This document shows positions 1 to 7,433 of a DNA stretch of 7,881 bases, in pieces. How positions within the stretch are numbered: the first letter of the stretch is position 1; every line of letters begins with the position of its first letter. The stretch comes from Porphyromonadaceae bacterium UBA3318 (GTDB lineage: Bacteria; Bacteroidota; Bacteroidia; Bacteroidales; Muribaculaceae). The stretch lies in the NCBI GenBank assembly GCA_002361235.1, contig DESI01000070.1, positions 1 to 7,881 of the forward strand. Direction: 5' to 3'. The position numbers were made by a program, and so were the translations under genes. Under the pieces are notes generated by a model, which saw only the letters and a list, made by a program, of their open reading frames with translations, was not told the origin of the DNA and did no database searches.

Positions 1-701
1 ATGCCTATTTTGACACAGCCTCCCTCCCCGCAGCGGATATGCTTCAACAGCACAATGTGACCCTTAACACCGAAAACGGCGTCTCCGGACGCAGGCTGGA
101 CAATCTGTTCCACGGCCTGTCGCGCGGCGTGACGTTCGTAAGCGGCAACTCCTTGGGACACGACCAGAACCAGACGGCCACCCTGTATCTGACCAAGGAC
201 ACCAACCGCATCTGCGTGATGCTGCACAACCTGGACGGCACCGAACTGGACGAGTCAGGCTTCACGTTCTCCATCACCTCGGGCAATGCCCTGATGAATT
301 ACGACAACACCCTCGACCCGGCGGGTCGCGTCACCTATCGCCCTTGGCACGTAACTCCGATTATGCTCGAGACCGAAACCAAGAGCGAAGCCAATAGCGA
401 AAACGTGCAGGCGGCTCTCGCGGCCGAAATCTCGATGGCGCGCCTCGTGCCCGACGGCAATTCCCGTCTGGACGTGTACCGAACCGCCGACGGCGAACGC
501 ATCATCTCCGTGCCGCTGGAACGCAACCTGCTATTATATAAAGGAGAATACCACTCCATGATGTCCGACCAGGAATACCTGGACCGTCAGGACGACTACA
601 CCATCACGTTCATACTGGACCGTAACAACAACTGGGACCGCGCCGCCATGATCTACATCAACAACTGGGCGACACCCCCGGTACAGTACCAGGACTGGTG
701 A
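1..701 (+). CDS. FimB/Mfa2-family pilus anchoring subunit, 5' end outside window
   Basis: This is the C-terminal part of a FimB/Mfa2-type fimbrial subunit. The reading frame is open from base 3, so the true start lies upstream; the first in-frame ATG (39) is internal. About 232 residues are visible, where the family is usually about 300 or a little more. Family hallmarks seen are an LFHG segment, a T-K-D-T-N-R strand, an A-E-I-S-M-A-R-L-V-P strand followed by LDV, and near the end Q-E-Y-L-D-R-Q-D-D-Y, then TITFILD and a closing INNW strand. In Porphyromonas gingivalis such proteins are outer-membrane lipoproteins that anchor the pilus base and limit its length. The lipobox would lie in the missing part. 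The gene sits first in a run of fimbrial genes, as fimB and mfa2 do after their stalk gene, so a fimA/mfa1-like gene is expected just upstream. The family call is from remembered motifs, not a search. Confidence 0.88.
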   Translation, partial: AYFDTASLPAADMLQQHNVTLNTENGVSGRRLDNLFHGLSRGVTFVSGNSLGHDQNQTATLYLTKDTNRICVMLHNLDGTELDESGFTFSITSGNALMNYDNTLDPAGRVTYRPWHVTPIMLETETKSEANSENVQAALAAEISMARLVPDGNSRLDVYRTADGERIISVPLERNLLLYKGEYHSMMSDQEYLDRQDDYTITFILDRNNNWDRAAMIYINNWATPPVQYQDW

Positions 702-710
702 TGATTACGC

Positions 711-758
711 AAACCGCGCATTAACCGACAATCGGGAAACCGCGCATTAACCGACAAT
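711..758 (+). repeat. Perfect 22-bp tandem direct repeat abutting a start codon
   Basis: Two identical 22-base copies lie at 711-732 and 737-758, a period of 26 bases with the 4-base spacer CGGG between them. Each begins AAACCGCGCATTAACC and ends GACAAT. The second copy runs into the ATG at 757-759, so its last two bases are the first two of the start codon. The first copy is followed by C, giving ATC in the equivalent place. The repeats fill nearly all of the 55-base gap between the anchor gene and the next gene. A slipped-strand or recombinational duplication of the translation initiation region is the simplest reading; an effect on expression is inference. Confidence 0.95.
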
Positions 759-2313
759 GACTAAAACACTTGACATACTGACCCGCGTCGTGCTGTGGCT
801 GATTCTATCGGTCACGGCACTGTCATGCCGTTCCGGCCACGAGCCGGAGCGTGACGGAGACACCGACGGGAGCCGGATATCGTTCAAGTTCACCATATAT
901 ACCGAGGACACCCCCTCGTCCACGCGCGCCCTTGGCGTATGGGAGGAAGACGCCGCCAATGTGGCCGAGCGCATCCTGAACGCCGACGACATGCGCATCC
1001 TGTTCTTCGACCAGAGCGGCCGGCTGCTGAAGTCCGTACGCCCCTCGGACGTGGACTATGTGGGCAGCGACGTGACCAACGACGGCTACTACACCGTCTC
1101 GGCCTCGTTCACACACGAATACTTCGACAATTTCGACGACAACGCCAACGTCGCCTTCACCGTAATGATACTGGCCAATCTGGAAGGAATCGGAGGCCGA
1201 TACACCGACTACACTCCCGGCGACACTTTCAGGCAGGATGTCGTCGACTCGTTCATGATGGCCGACAATTATTTCCCCACCGTCGGGTCCGGCATCCCGA
1301 TGTACGGTGTCAAGGGATTCTATGTGCCCAAGGAAACGCTGATGCAAGGACAGGACGCGCCCGTGGTCGGCGAGATCGACATGATACGCGCCCTGTGCAA
1401 GATCGAGGTGCGCGACCGGATCACCAACCCCGTCATCGGTCCCGACGGACAGCGTTACCCCAAAATCACCAACGTGGAGATGGTGTCGTGGCTTAACCGG
1501 GGATACCTGCGCCCCCGTTTCGACGACTACCCCTCGGGACTGCGTGAGGCCAACATTTATCCTGCCGCCGCCACAACCAACGCCGTGTCGGGCCGCACCG
1601 CAGGCGACAAGTACATATTCTACTGTCCGGAGGCGGACGTGGCCGACATGCGGTTCCGCGTCACGGCCATTGTAGAGCCGGGACAGGCGCCCCGACAGTT
1701 CGAGACGGGACTGGCGCCGTTCCGTGCCGGCATCGGCTCCGAGCTGGTGCGCAACCACATATACCGCTTCGACGTCAAGGCGTTCAACACCATACTGGAC
1801 CTGGACGTGAACGTCAGCGACTGGACCGTGCAGACCGACGAGTTTGAGCTTGACAACATCGTGAGCGTGGAGCCTGACGGCTTCCTGAAATGGGAATACG
1901 ACGGCAACAACTTCGCCGTGACCACCGAGACCTACAACGGCCAGCCCGAAGAACAGCTTTCGATACTGAACGGCACCACCGGCTGCGCCACCGGCCGCTT
2001 CACGATACTGTCGCCCAAGGGCGCGACGTGGCGGGCATACTTCATACCGGGCGAGAACGGCGTGGATGCGTTCGAGTTCGTGGACACGGACGCAGACGGC
2101 AACGTGGTGCCCGGCTCGCAGCGCGTTTACGCCGAGGGTCTTGTGGGGGAACAGGCCACCATCCACATCCGTGGCAAAGGGGAGGCCGATTCCTACCGAC
2201 ACTGGGCCGAGCTGGTGATCGAGGTACGCACCGTGGACGGCACCGTGCTCTACGCGCCGCTCACGCCGGCCATGAGCTCAAGGTTCATCATATATCGCGA
2301 GAATAAATTATGA
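757..2313 (+). CDS. Lipoprotein fimbrial accessory/tip subunit with C-terminal beta domain
   Basis: This encodes a 518-residue lipoprotein of the type V pilus class. A hydrophobic signal peptide ends in a lipobox (T-A-L-S-C, Cys24), which supports the start at 757. A pilin-like module covers about residues 25-367. It has S-S-T-R-A with Arg57, a strand R-I-L-F-F-D-Q-S-G, R211-A-L-C-K-I-E-V, then R332-N-H-I-Y-R followed by V-S-D-W356, the usual end of a FimA/Mfa-like fold. A further domain of about 150 residues follows, with F-T-I-L-S-P-K-G-A-T-W, a pattern seen at the ends of other Bacteroidales fimbrial lipoproteins. In P. gingivalis, cutting after an Arg near the N terminus frees the groove for donor-strand exchange, so Arg57 is a candidate site (inference). 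It lies 55 bases after the anchor gene and overlaps the next gene by 4 bases. Its position corresponds to fimC or mfa3, but orthology is not shown, so no symbol is given. Confidence 0.82.
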   Translation: MTKTLDILTRVVLWLILSVTALSCRSGHEPERDGDTDGSRISFKFTIYTEDTPSSTRALGVWEEDAANVAERILNADDMRILFFDQSGRLLKSVRPSDVDYVGSDVTNDGYYTVSASFTHEYFDNFDDNANVAFTVMILANLEGIGGRYTDYTPGDTFRQDVVDSFMMADNYFPTVGSGIPMYGVKGFYVPKETLMQGQDAPVVGEIDMIRALCKIEVRDRITNPVIGPDGQRYPKITNVEMVSWLNRGYLRPRFDDYPSGLREANIYPAAATTNAVSGRTAGDKYIFYCPEADVADMRFRVTAIVEPGQAPRQFETGLAPFRAGIGSELVRNHIYRFDVKAFNTILDLDVNVSDWTVQTDEFELDNIVSVEPDGFLKWEYDGNNFAVTTETYNGQPEEQLSILNGTTGCATGRFTILSPKGATWRAYFIPGENGVDAFEFVDTDADGNVVPGSQRVYAEGLVGEQATIHIRGKGEADSYRHWAELVIEVRTVDGTVLYAPLTPAMSSRFIIYRENKL

Positions 2314-4727
2314 AAGGCTTGATCCGCATTTATATCCTGATGGTTTCGTTGACGGCGTTCCTGCTGACACAGGGATGCGACCGCTCACGTGACGACATGA
2401 CGCAGCCCGACTCCGACTGCATCACGCTGACCGTGGACGTGCCTTTCGCGGGCACACGCGCCGGCAGCGACGAGCTGAACGAGTTCACCGTCAAGAGCCT
2501 GCACCTGTTCTTCTACACCGCCGAGGGACATGACGACGACACTTCCGAAGCGATATATGACGTGACGATAGACGGCGAGTTCGTGTATTCGCGCCATATC
2601 ACCCTGGCCCTCCCCGACAATGCGCTGAAGGATGGCGGTCTGTTCGGTCCCGCGTCCGACCGCTGCTATGTCTACGCCGTGGCCAATGTGGACGAAAACC
2701 GGCTGACATCCGCCACCGTCTCAGGCTTGAAATCCACTGTCGTGGACTCGGATTTCGACAAGACGCGCGTGCAGGACAGTTTCGCCATGGACGGTTTCGC
2801 CGAGCTGTTGCTGAACCGCGCCGACCGCATCGTGTCCGGCACCGTCACCCTGCAGCGCGCCGCCGCAAAGCTGACCCTTTCGGTCGACCTGCCGCAAATG
2901 ATCGAAGTCGAGCAGAAGATAATCAGCCCGGTGGACGGCAGCGAACAGATAATCAGGATCACATACCATTCGCGCGCCGAGGACATGCACGTATGGATAG
3001 CCAACGGCGTGGCGCAGTCCCGGCTGAACACGCCGGCACTCCCGGCCGATGAAGATGCCCTCTATTCCAACGAAATATATGCCGCCGAAAATGTCGGTTC
3101 GGCATTCACCCACGACGACTCCCAGCCCAAATACAAGTACGTGCAGAACGTTCCCTTCTATTCCTATCCCAACCGCTGGGATTCCTTCTCGCCGCGCGGC
3201 AACTGCTTCCTGACCCTGGAGATTCCCTGGTGGTACACCGACGAGCAGGGCAAGGTGCAGAACATCGTGACCTATTACCGTCTCAGCGTCCAGCCGGAAC
3301 GGTACTACATAGAGCGCAACACGCACTACGACATGCGTGTCACCATCGGGCGCCTGGGCGGCGTCTCGGTGCAGCAGCCCGTCGACATGCTGTTCGACTG
3401 GAACTACAACATGGAGTGGAACGTGCACACGCTCCCAACCGACATCAAGGAGATACGCTACCTGCTGCTGAACAACAACGACTTCTCCACGCAGCTGGAT
3501 GCGTACAGCTACATGATGGAGAACGAGACATCCATCTCCATTCCCTACAACACATCGCATCCCGTGGAGATAGAGTCGGTGCAGCTGGTATGGCACGATT
3601 TCAAAAACGACCGCGACCGCAATATAACGTTAGCCAAGACCGGCACCTACACATACAGCGACTGTTCGGCCTATCAGCGCACCACGCACTTTGCCGGCAT
3701 CGAGGTCGACCCGGTGAAAGGCACGCTGAACATCCGTCGCGACCTGCTGCATATCTCATGGGACAACCGGGCCACCCTCACTACCGAAGACGCCATCAAC
3801 GCCTACACGTTCACCATCAGGCTGCGGCATACCGATGCCCCGGCCAACGAGCCGTCGGCCCGCGCCACCGTCGCAGTCACCCAGATTCCGGCCATATATA
3901 TCACGAGCCAGCTGACTGAATCCGGAACCCGGTTCATCAACAATCAGAATAGAACATACGAATTCCGAAGCGGATCATGGTGGAGTGGATATGTCTACAA
4001 TTACAAAGGATATCTGACACAAGACGACGACTGGCCTTCAAACGCACAGAAAAAGCGCTATTGGCTCGGTTCATATCACAACGAGAATTCCGGTTTTATC
4101 AACAACAAAAATACGTATGTGCTGACCATCTCCAAGTTTGCCACAAACGACAACTATATCATCGCCGACCCCCGTAAACGCGATATAGACAATCTGAATG
4201 AAAGCGACCTGTCTGCATCGGATGCAGCCGACTGGAGTATGGAAGTCAACAACCGTCAGATGCAATATTACTATCCCGCTGACGATGACGCTTCCAAAAC
4301 TCGCTTCATAGCGCCGCAGATCCGGGTGGCGTCGCAGTGGGGCGTAACATATCAGATTTCACGCCGCGGCGCCCAACGCCGGTGCGCGTCATATCAGGAA
4401 AACGGTCGTCCGGCAGGCAGATGGCGTCTCCCCACCGCCGCCGAAATCGAGTATATCTGCCGCCTGTCTAACAAGCAGTATATCCCCTACCTGTTCGGCA
4501 CTCAGGGAGGTACAGCCAATTACTGGTGCGCCTCCGGCGGAGTGGATGTAAATAACAGTACCACAAATCCATCCGTGACTGTTGTGCCGACCGAGGATGG
4601 CGATAACGAACGTCGGGCCGTGCGTTGCGTCTACGACGAATGGTACTGGAAGGGGGACACACTGACTACCAAAACCCGATTCGCCTGGGGCGACCGGCGA
4701 CGGACCACTAACGGCAACAGACCATGA
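2310..4727 (+). CDS. Large lipoprotein fimbrial subunit with lectin-like C-terminal domain, candidate tip adhesin
   Basis: This encodes an 805-residue lipoprotein. The signal peptide ends L-T-Q-G-C with Cys23, and the ATG overlaps the previous stop (ATGA, 2310-2313), which fixes the start. The N-terminal 365 residues form the same pilin-like module as the flanking genes: A-G-T-R-A with Arg50, a strand L-H-L-F-F-Y, R183-A-A-A-K-L and R336-N-T-H-Y. A middle beta-rich region (about 370-530) is followed by an Asn/Tyr/Trp-rich stretch (about 531-675) encoded by DNA of only about 45% GC. The last 130 residues hold G703-R-W-R-L-P-T, A-N-Y-W-C740-A-S-G and V-R-C773-V-Y-D-E-W-Y-W, plus Cys692 and Cys717. 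That four-Cys arrangement with WRLPT and YW-C recalls the FISUMP/FGE-like and C-type-lectin-like folds. A ligand-binding tip role is inferred from this domain and from the central position in the operon. The ligand is unknown, and a DUF4906-type label is possible but unverified. Confidence 0.8.
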   Translation: MKGLIRIYILMVSLTAFLLTQGCDRSRDDMTQPDSDCITLTVDVPFAGTRAGSDELNEFTVKSLHLFFYTAEGHDDDTSEAIYDVTIDGEFVYSRHITLALPDNALKDGGLFGPASDRCYVYAVANVDENRLTSATVSGLKSTVVDSDFDKTRVQDSFAMDGFAELLLNRADRIVSGTVTLQRAAAKLTLSVDLPQMIEVEQKIISPVDGSEQIIRITYHSRAEDMHVWIANGVAQSRLNTPALPADEDALYSNEIYAAENVGSAFTHDDSQPKYKYVQNVPFYSYPNRWDSFSPRGNCFLTLEIPWWYTDEQGKVQNIVTYYRLSVQPERYYIERNTHYDMRVTIGRLGGVSVQQPVDMLFDWNYNMEWNVHTLPTDIKEIRYLLLNNNDFSTQLDAYSYMMENETSISIPYNTSHPVEIESVQLVWHDFKNDRDRNITLAKTGTYTYSDCSAYQRTTHFAGIEVDPVKGTLNIRRDLLHISWDNRATLTTEDAINAYTFTIRLRHTDAPANEPSARATVAVTQIPAIYITSQLTESGTRFINNQNRTYEFRSGSWWSGYVYNYKGYLTQDDDWPSNAQKKRYWLGSYHNENSGFINNKNTYVLTISKFATNDNYIIADPRKRDIDNLNESDLSASDAADWSMEVNNRQMQYYYPADDDASKTRFIAPQIRVASQWGVTYQISRRGAQRRCASYQENGRPAGRWRLPTAAEIEYICRLSNKQYIPYLFGTQGGTANYWCASGGVDVNNSTTNPSVTVVPTEDGDNERRAVRCVYDEWYWKGDTLTTKTRFAWGDRRRTTNGNRP

Positions 4728-6724
4728 AAGCATTATATTCCATCATCATATTGCTGTCCGCAGCGCTTATGGCGTCGTGCCGAAGCCAGGACACTCCCGA
4801 CACACCCGATGCCGGCGTACCCGACGGCACTCCTGTCGAAATCGTGACGGGCGCCTCGTTCCCGGAGCTGTCCTTCGCCCGGGAGTCGCGCGCCATGAAC
4901 GACGAGCCTACCATTGACGAGCTGCTCAACACGCTGAAGGTAAATCTGTTCGTATTCGACCCGGCGGGCGTGATGCTGCAGTTCATCGGTCCCGAAGACG
5001 TGCAGATCATCAACATCGACGCCGATAGCAAGATGGTGTATTTCAAGGTCAGCAACATCTACAGTTCGTCGCTCCCGCGCAGGCTGCATTTCGTCATCAC
5101 GTCGGCACCCGACCTGCACGACATCAGCGGAGGCGAATATATATCGGCCATGGCCAGCGAGACCACCACCATGCCTGCCCTGGTGGTGAACGGGGGCACC
5201 GACGCCTACTGGGGCATCAGGGAACTGGACAGCATCACCGACAATATGAAGCTGACCGTGAAACTGATACGCAACTTCGTGAAGCTGACGGCCACCAGCT
5301 CGGCCGACCCCGGCGTGTTCCGCATGCTGGGCTACACGGTGGTGAACCGGCCGAGTTCGGGCACCGTGGCGCCATACATCTACCGCGACCACCTGTTCGC
5401 CACATTCCTCGATTCGGACAACGAACTGATCAGCTACGACGACATCATAGCGCAGGGATACTACGGCGTCAATCCGGCCGGCAGCGACGTGAGCATGACC
5501 CACACCACCGAAGCGGAGGTGACACGCGCGCTTCAGGAATCGGAGGCGCTCCTCGCGGCCGGCGAGGCCGACTCCCCGTGCTACATCTACGAGCGCACAC
5601 AGAGTTCGGTCACTTCGGCCGGCAACGACGTGAAGGTGACATACATGATCGTGGCGGCCGAGTATCGCGGCAAACGATGCTACTACAAGATAGACATCGG
5701 GCGTGACAAGGAGGGCAAGTTCGGCTTCTACGACCTGCTGCGCAATTTCCAGTACACCATCGACATCACCGAGGTTGGCGGCGAGGGTGCGCCCACGGTA
5801 CTTGACGCCATGAACGGCGCCGCCCACAACAACCTCTCCACCTCCATCGTGACGCGCGACTTGTTCTCCATCGGTTACGAAGGGGAGAAGATCGAGGTCA
5901 GCTCCACGCGCGTCATATTCACCGAGCAGACCGCCGGTTACGCGCTGAGGTTCCGCTACACGCCGGCCATCGGGCAGACGTTCGACCCCGCGAAGCTGAA
6001 GATTTACGATGTCGCGGACGAGGCGACGGAATACAATGTGTCCGGAGCTACCGCCACGTCGCCCAAGGCCATAGACCTGACAGGCGACGTGATAGCGGGC
6101 GCCACCGTGACGCGCGGCGACGACGGATGGTACAACCTGAATGTCACCACCAAGGCGATTCCGGCCGACAGCCGCCGCCTGGAACAGAACATACGCATCT
6201 ATTACAGCGGCGGCTCGGCCGGACTGGGGCGCACCGTCACGTTCATGCTGCGCCGTCCGTGGGAGTTCGGCAATGTTACGGCCACGTCTCCCGCCTCGAC
6301 GTTAGGCAGCGAGTTCACGGTGGGGCTTACGGTTCCGTCGGGAATGTCGCAGTCGCAGTTCCCCCTGGTCATCACGTTCGAGAGCGACAAACAGAACATC
6401 TACGGCGTCAACGGCACGCCACTGGCGGTGGCCACGGGCGCGTCAGGATTCGCAGGCGCCACCACCGACGAAGTGATAGGTTACGAATGGCGTCTGGAAT
6501 GGAGCGGATATTCGAAGACAGGCAACGAGAACGGGATGCGCCTCACCGCCCGCTTCCGCATGAACACCACCTCGGCGCAGGACCGCCTCTACAACACCTC
6601 GTCGATAGACGCCGCCGGCCTGACGGGACGCACGGCCAACAACGGCAATGCCGGTTTCTGCATCCGCATCGCCAATAAAGGCCGCAAATACATCCATCCT
6701 CAATACGTCAACATCGCACGATGA
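4724..6724 (+). CDS. Lipoprotein fimbrial accessory/tip subunit with long beta-rich C-terminal region
   Basis: This encodes a 666-residue lipoprotein. The signal peptide ends L-M-A-S-C with Cys19, and the ATG overlaps the preceding stop by 4 bases (4724-4727), which supports the start and translational coupling. The pilin-like module (about 20-365) has E-S-R-A with Arg56, a strand V-N-L-F-V-F-D-P-A-G, I-R183-N-F-V-K-L and L-R340-N-F-Q-Y-T-I-D-I. The rest (about 369-666) looks like successive beta-sandwich domains: a segment starting N-N-L-S-T-S, a strand R-T-V-T-F-M-L-R-R, and a segment with F-P-L-V-I-T-F-E-S near residue 550. It has neither the tryptophan-rich nor the four-cysteine tail of its upstream neighbour. 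It is the last gene of the coupled set, the place of fimE or mfa5 in P. gingivalis, so an accessory or tip-complex role is inferred; a DUF4906-type family is my best guess. The tail domains are not recognised. Confidence 0.8.
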   Translation: MKALYSIIILLSAALMASCRSQDTPDTPDAGVPDGTPVEIVTGASFPELSFARESRAMNDEPTIDELLNTLKVNLFVFDPAGVMLQFIGPEDVQIINIDADSKMVYFKVSNIYSSSLPRRLHFVITSAPDLHDISGGEYISAMASETTTMPALVVNGGTDAYWGIRELDSITDNMKLTVKLIRNFVKLTATSSADPGVFRMLGYTVVNRPSSGTVAPYIYRDHLFATFLDSDNELISYDDIIAQGYYGVNPAGSDVSMTHTTEAEVTRALQESEALLAAGEADSPCYIYERTQSSVTSAGNDVKVTYMIVAAEYRGKRCYYKIDIGRDKEGKFGFYDLLRNFQYTIDITEVGGEGAPTVLDAMNGAAHNNLSTSIVTRDLFSIGYEGEKIEVSSTRVIFTEQTAGYALRFRYTPAIGQTFDPAKLKIYDVADEATEYNVSGATATSPKAIDLTGDVIAGATVTRGDDGWYNLNVTTKAIPADSRRLEQNIRIYYSGGSAGLGRTVTFMLRRPWEFGNVTATSPASTLGSEFTVGLTVPSGMSQSQFPLVITFESDKQNIYGVNGTPLAVATGASGFAGATTDEVIGYEWRLEWSGYSKTGNENGMRLTARFRMNTTSAQDRLYNTSSIDAAGLTGRTANNGNAGFCIRIANKGRKYIHPQYVNIAR

Positions 6725-6882
6725 AGGCCGGCGTTTGCATTGACGCAGCACTGCATTCCCCTGACCGGGTTTTTCATAAAAATCTACATATCCATTGCCG
6801 CCGCGCTTTCTTAAGTGTCGGCGGTCGCTTTACATTGCTATCATGCTATGTATCTATTGTTTAATCGGAACCCGGCGTTGAT

Positions 6883-6910
6883 TCCGGACAGGACGGACAA
6901 TTGTCCGGAC
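6883..6910. promoter_or_regulatory. Perfect 14-bp palindrome with overlapping inverted repeat, possible operator
   Basis: CGGACAATTGTCCG at 6894-6907 is an exact palindrome. In addition TCCGGACA at 6883-6890 is the exact reverse complement of TGTCCGGA at 6902-6909, so two alternative pairings share the same right arm. The site lies 159 bases after the operon stop and about 530 bases before the next gene. Perfect symmetry with TGTCC half sites fits a dimeric regulator binding site, or a stem if transcribed. No regulator gene is in the window, and no -33/-7 promoter was found beside it, so the role is inference. Confidence 0.4.
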
Positions 6911-6988
6911 GTTAAATTTTACGAATTGATAATTTGCTTTTGAAAAAATTTATCCCTTGTGTTGCATTATTAAAATTATTGTAGTCAT

Positions 6989-7050
6989 TTTGTCCTTTGC
7001 AAATAACGTGTGCATCCTCCGGACATTCCATGGACAAAGCATGTTATTTG
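6989..7050. repeat. Two crossing inverted repeats
   Basis: TTTGTCC at 6989-6995 pairs exactly with GGACAAA at 7032-7038. CAAATAAC at 7000-7007 pairs exactly with GTTATTTG at 7043-7050. The pairs interleave rather than nest, so in single-stranded RNA they would be mutually exclusive or form a pseudoknot. The intervening bases also hold palindromes TCCGGA (7018-7023) and TCCATGGA (7027-7034). The repeats are directly visible; any switch or recombination role is inference. Confidence 0.5.
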
Positions 7051-7345
7051 ATTGACGATCACTGAATATGTTTAGATTCCGGTAACTGAATAATGGTTCG
7101 CGATATAACGGACTTGCAATAACAACAGGGTGTGTTTGAATGAAGTGGGGTCGCATCGTCTGAGAGTGCGATAACAAAGGCTTGCCAAAACGGATCCGAA
7201 GCCCCGGACCGCGCTTTGCGTATGCCCTCCCGCGCTCCGGACTGAAGCCTGCACTAAGTTTGATACACATATCCTCCTTAACGGCAATCAAATACCCATA
7301 CTGACCGATACCGGCAGGTACAAGTATAGAAAGATTGACATTGCC

Positions 7346-7402
7346 TACATGCACAATGGGAAGCAGCAACAAAATCTGCACACAACTATAAGATTGCATG
7401 TA
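7346..7402. repeat. 8-bp inverted repeat in the leader of the second fimbrillin gene
   Basis: TACATGCA at 7346-7353 is the exact reverse complement of TGCATGTA at 7395-7402, with 41 bases between the arms. The right arm ends 31 bases before the preferred start codon at 7434. It could form a leader hairpin if transcription begins upstream of it, but an 8-bp repeat of this kind can also occur by chance. Confidence 0.35.
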
Positions 7403-7433
7403 TAACAACAATAATAAAGTAATTATAAAAAGT
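7403..7433 (+). promoter_or_regulatory. A-rich translation leader upstream of fimbrillin start
   Basis: The 31 bases before ATG 7434 are almost entirely A and T and contain no Shine-Dalgarno sequence. Bacteroidota commonly rely on unstructured A-rich leaders rather than on anti-Shine-Dalgarno pairing. The leader supports 7434 over the in-frame ATG at 7398, which would place a polar, Asn-rich stretch in front of the signal peptide. Confidence 0.5.

Larger units (their letters stand above)
6725..7433. other. AT-rich intergenic region separating the pilus operon from a second fimbrillin gene
   Basis: About 709 bases lie between the stop of the last accessory subunit and the likely start of the next fimbrillin. 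Base composition drops sharply compared with the genes, apart from a GC-richer patch at about 7180-7250. I see no tRNA or rRNA gene and no strong intrinsic terminator. A 3-bp GC stem before five T's (6758-6774) and a 7-bp stem without a T-run (6797-6803 with 6819-6825) are the only hairpin candidates near the operon end. The region does contain a 14-base palindrome, repeated GGACA/TGTCC elements, several inverted repeats and a minus-strand open frame, reported separately. Its length and structure suggest that the downstream fimbrillin is controlled independently. Confidence 0.75.

Noticed and set aside
1..60. Frame beginning with ATG at base 1
   Set aside because: It ends after 19 codons at 58-60 and overlaps the anchor gene in another frame, so it is a chance frame.
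533..560. AAGGAG sequence at 540-545 followed by an in-frame ATG at 558 inside the anchor gene, suggesting an internal translation start
   Set aside because: The residues encoded here continue the conserved family pattern before and after this point, and Bacteroidota depend little on Shine-Dalgarno sequences. A 47-residue internal product has no support.
823..2202. A 459-codon open frame on the minus strand opposite the first subunit gene
   Set aside because: It is antisense to a well-supported lipoprotein gene, has no signal peptide or recognisable family, and is a common by-product of GC-rich codon usage. The same applies to the minus-strand frames at 4733-5827 and 2721-3596.
6758..6774. 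Possible intrinsic terminator: CCC/GGG stem followed by TTTTT after the operon
   Set aside because: The stem is only three base pairs, too weak to call. The 7-bp stem at 6797-6825 has no T-run.
7255..7262. TAAGTTTG, an exact match to the Bacteroides -7 promoter element TAnnTTTG
   Set aside because: There is no TTTG at the expected distance upstream; the nearest is 36 bases away. The alternative TTTG (7047-7050) with TATGTTTA (7067-7074) has only a 16-base gap and one mismatch, so neither is called as a promoter.
7398..7433. Upstream in-frame ATG that would extend the fimbrillin by 12 residues
   Set aside because: The extension is polar and Asn-rich and would displace the lipoprotein signal peptide from the N terminus; the start at 7434 gives a normal one.
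6725..7433. CRISPR array, tRNA gene or insertion sequence in the long gap
   Set aside because: There are no regularly spaced repeats, no tRNA arm motifs and no transposase fragment or terminal inverted repeats with target duplication that I could find by eye.
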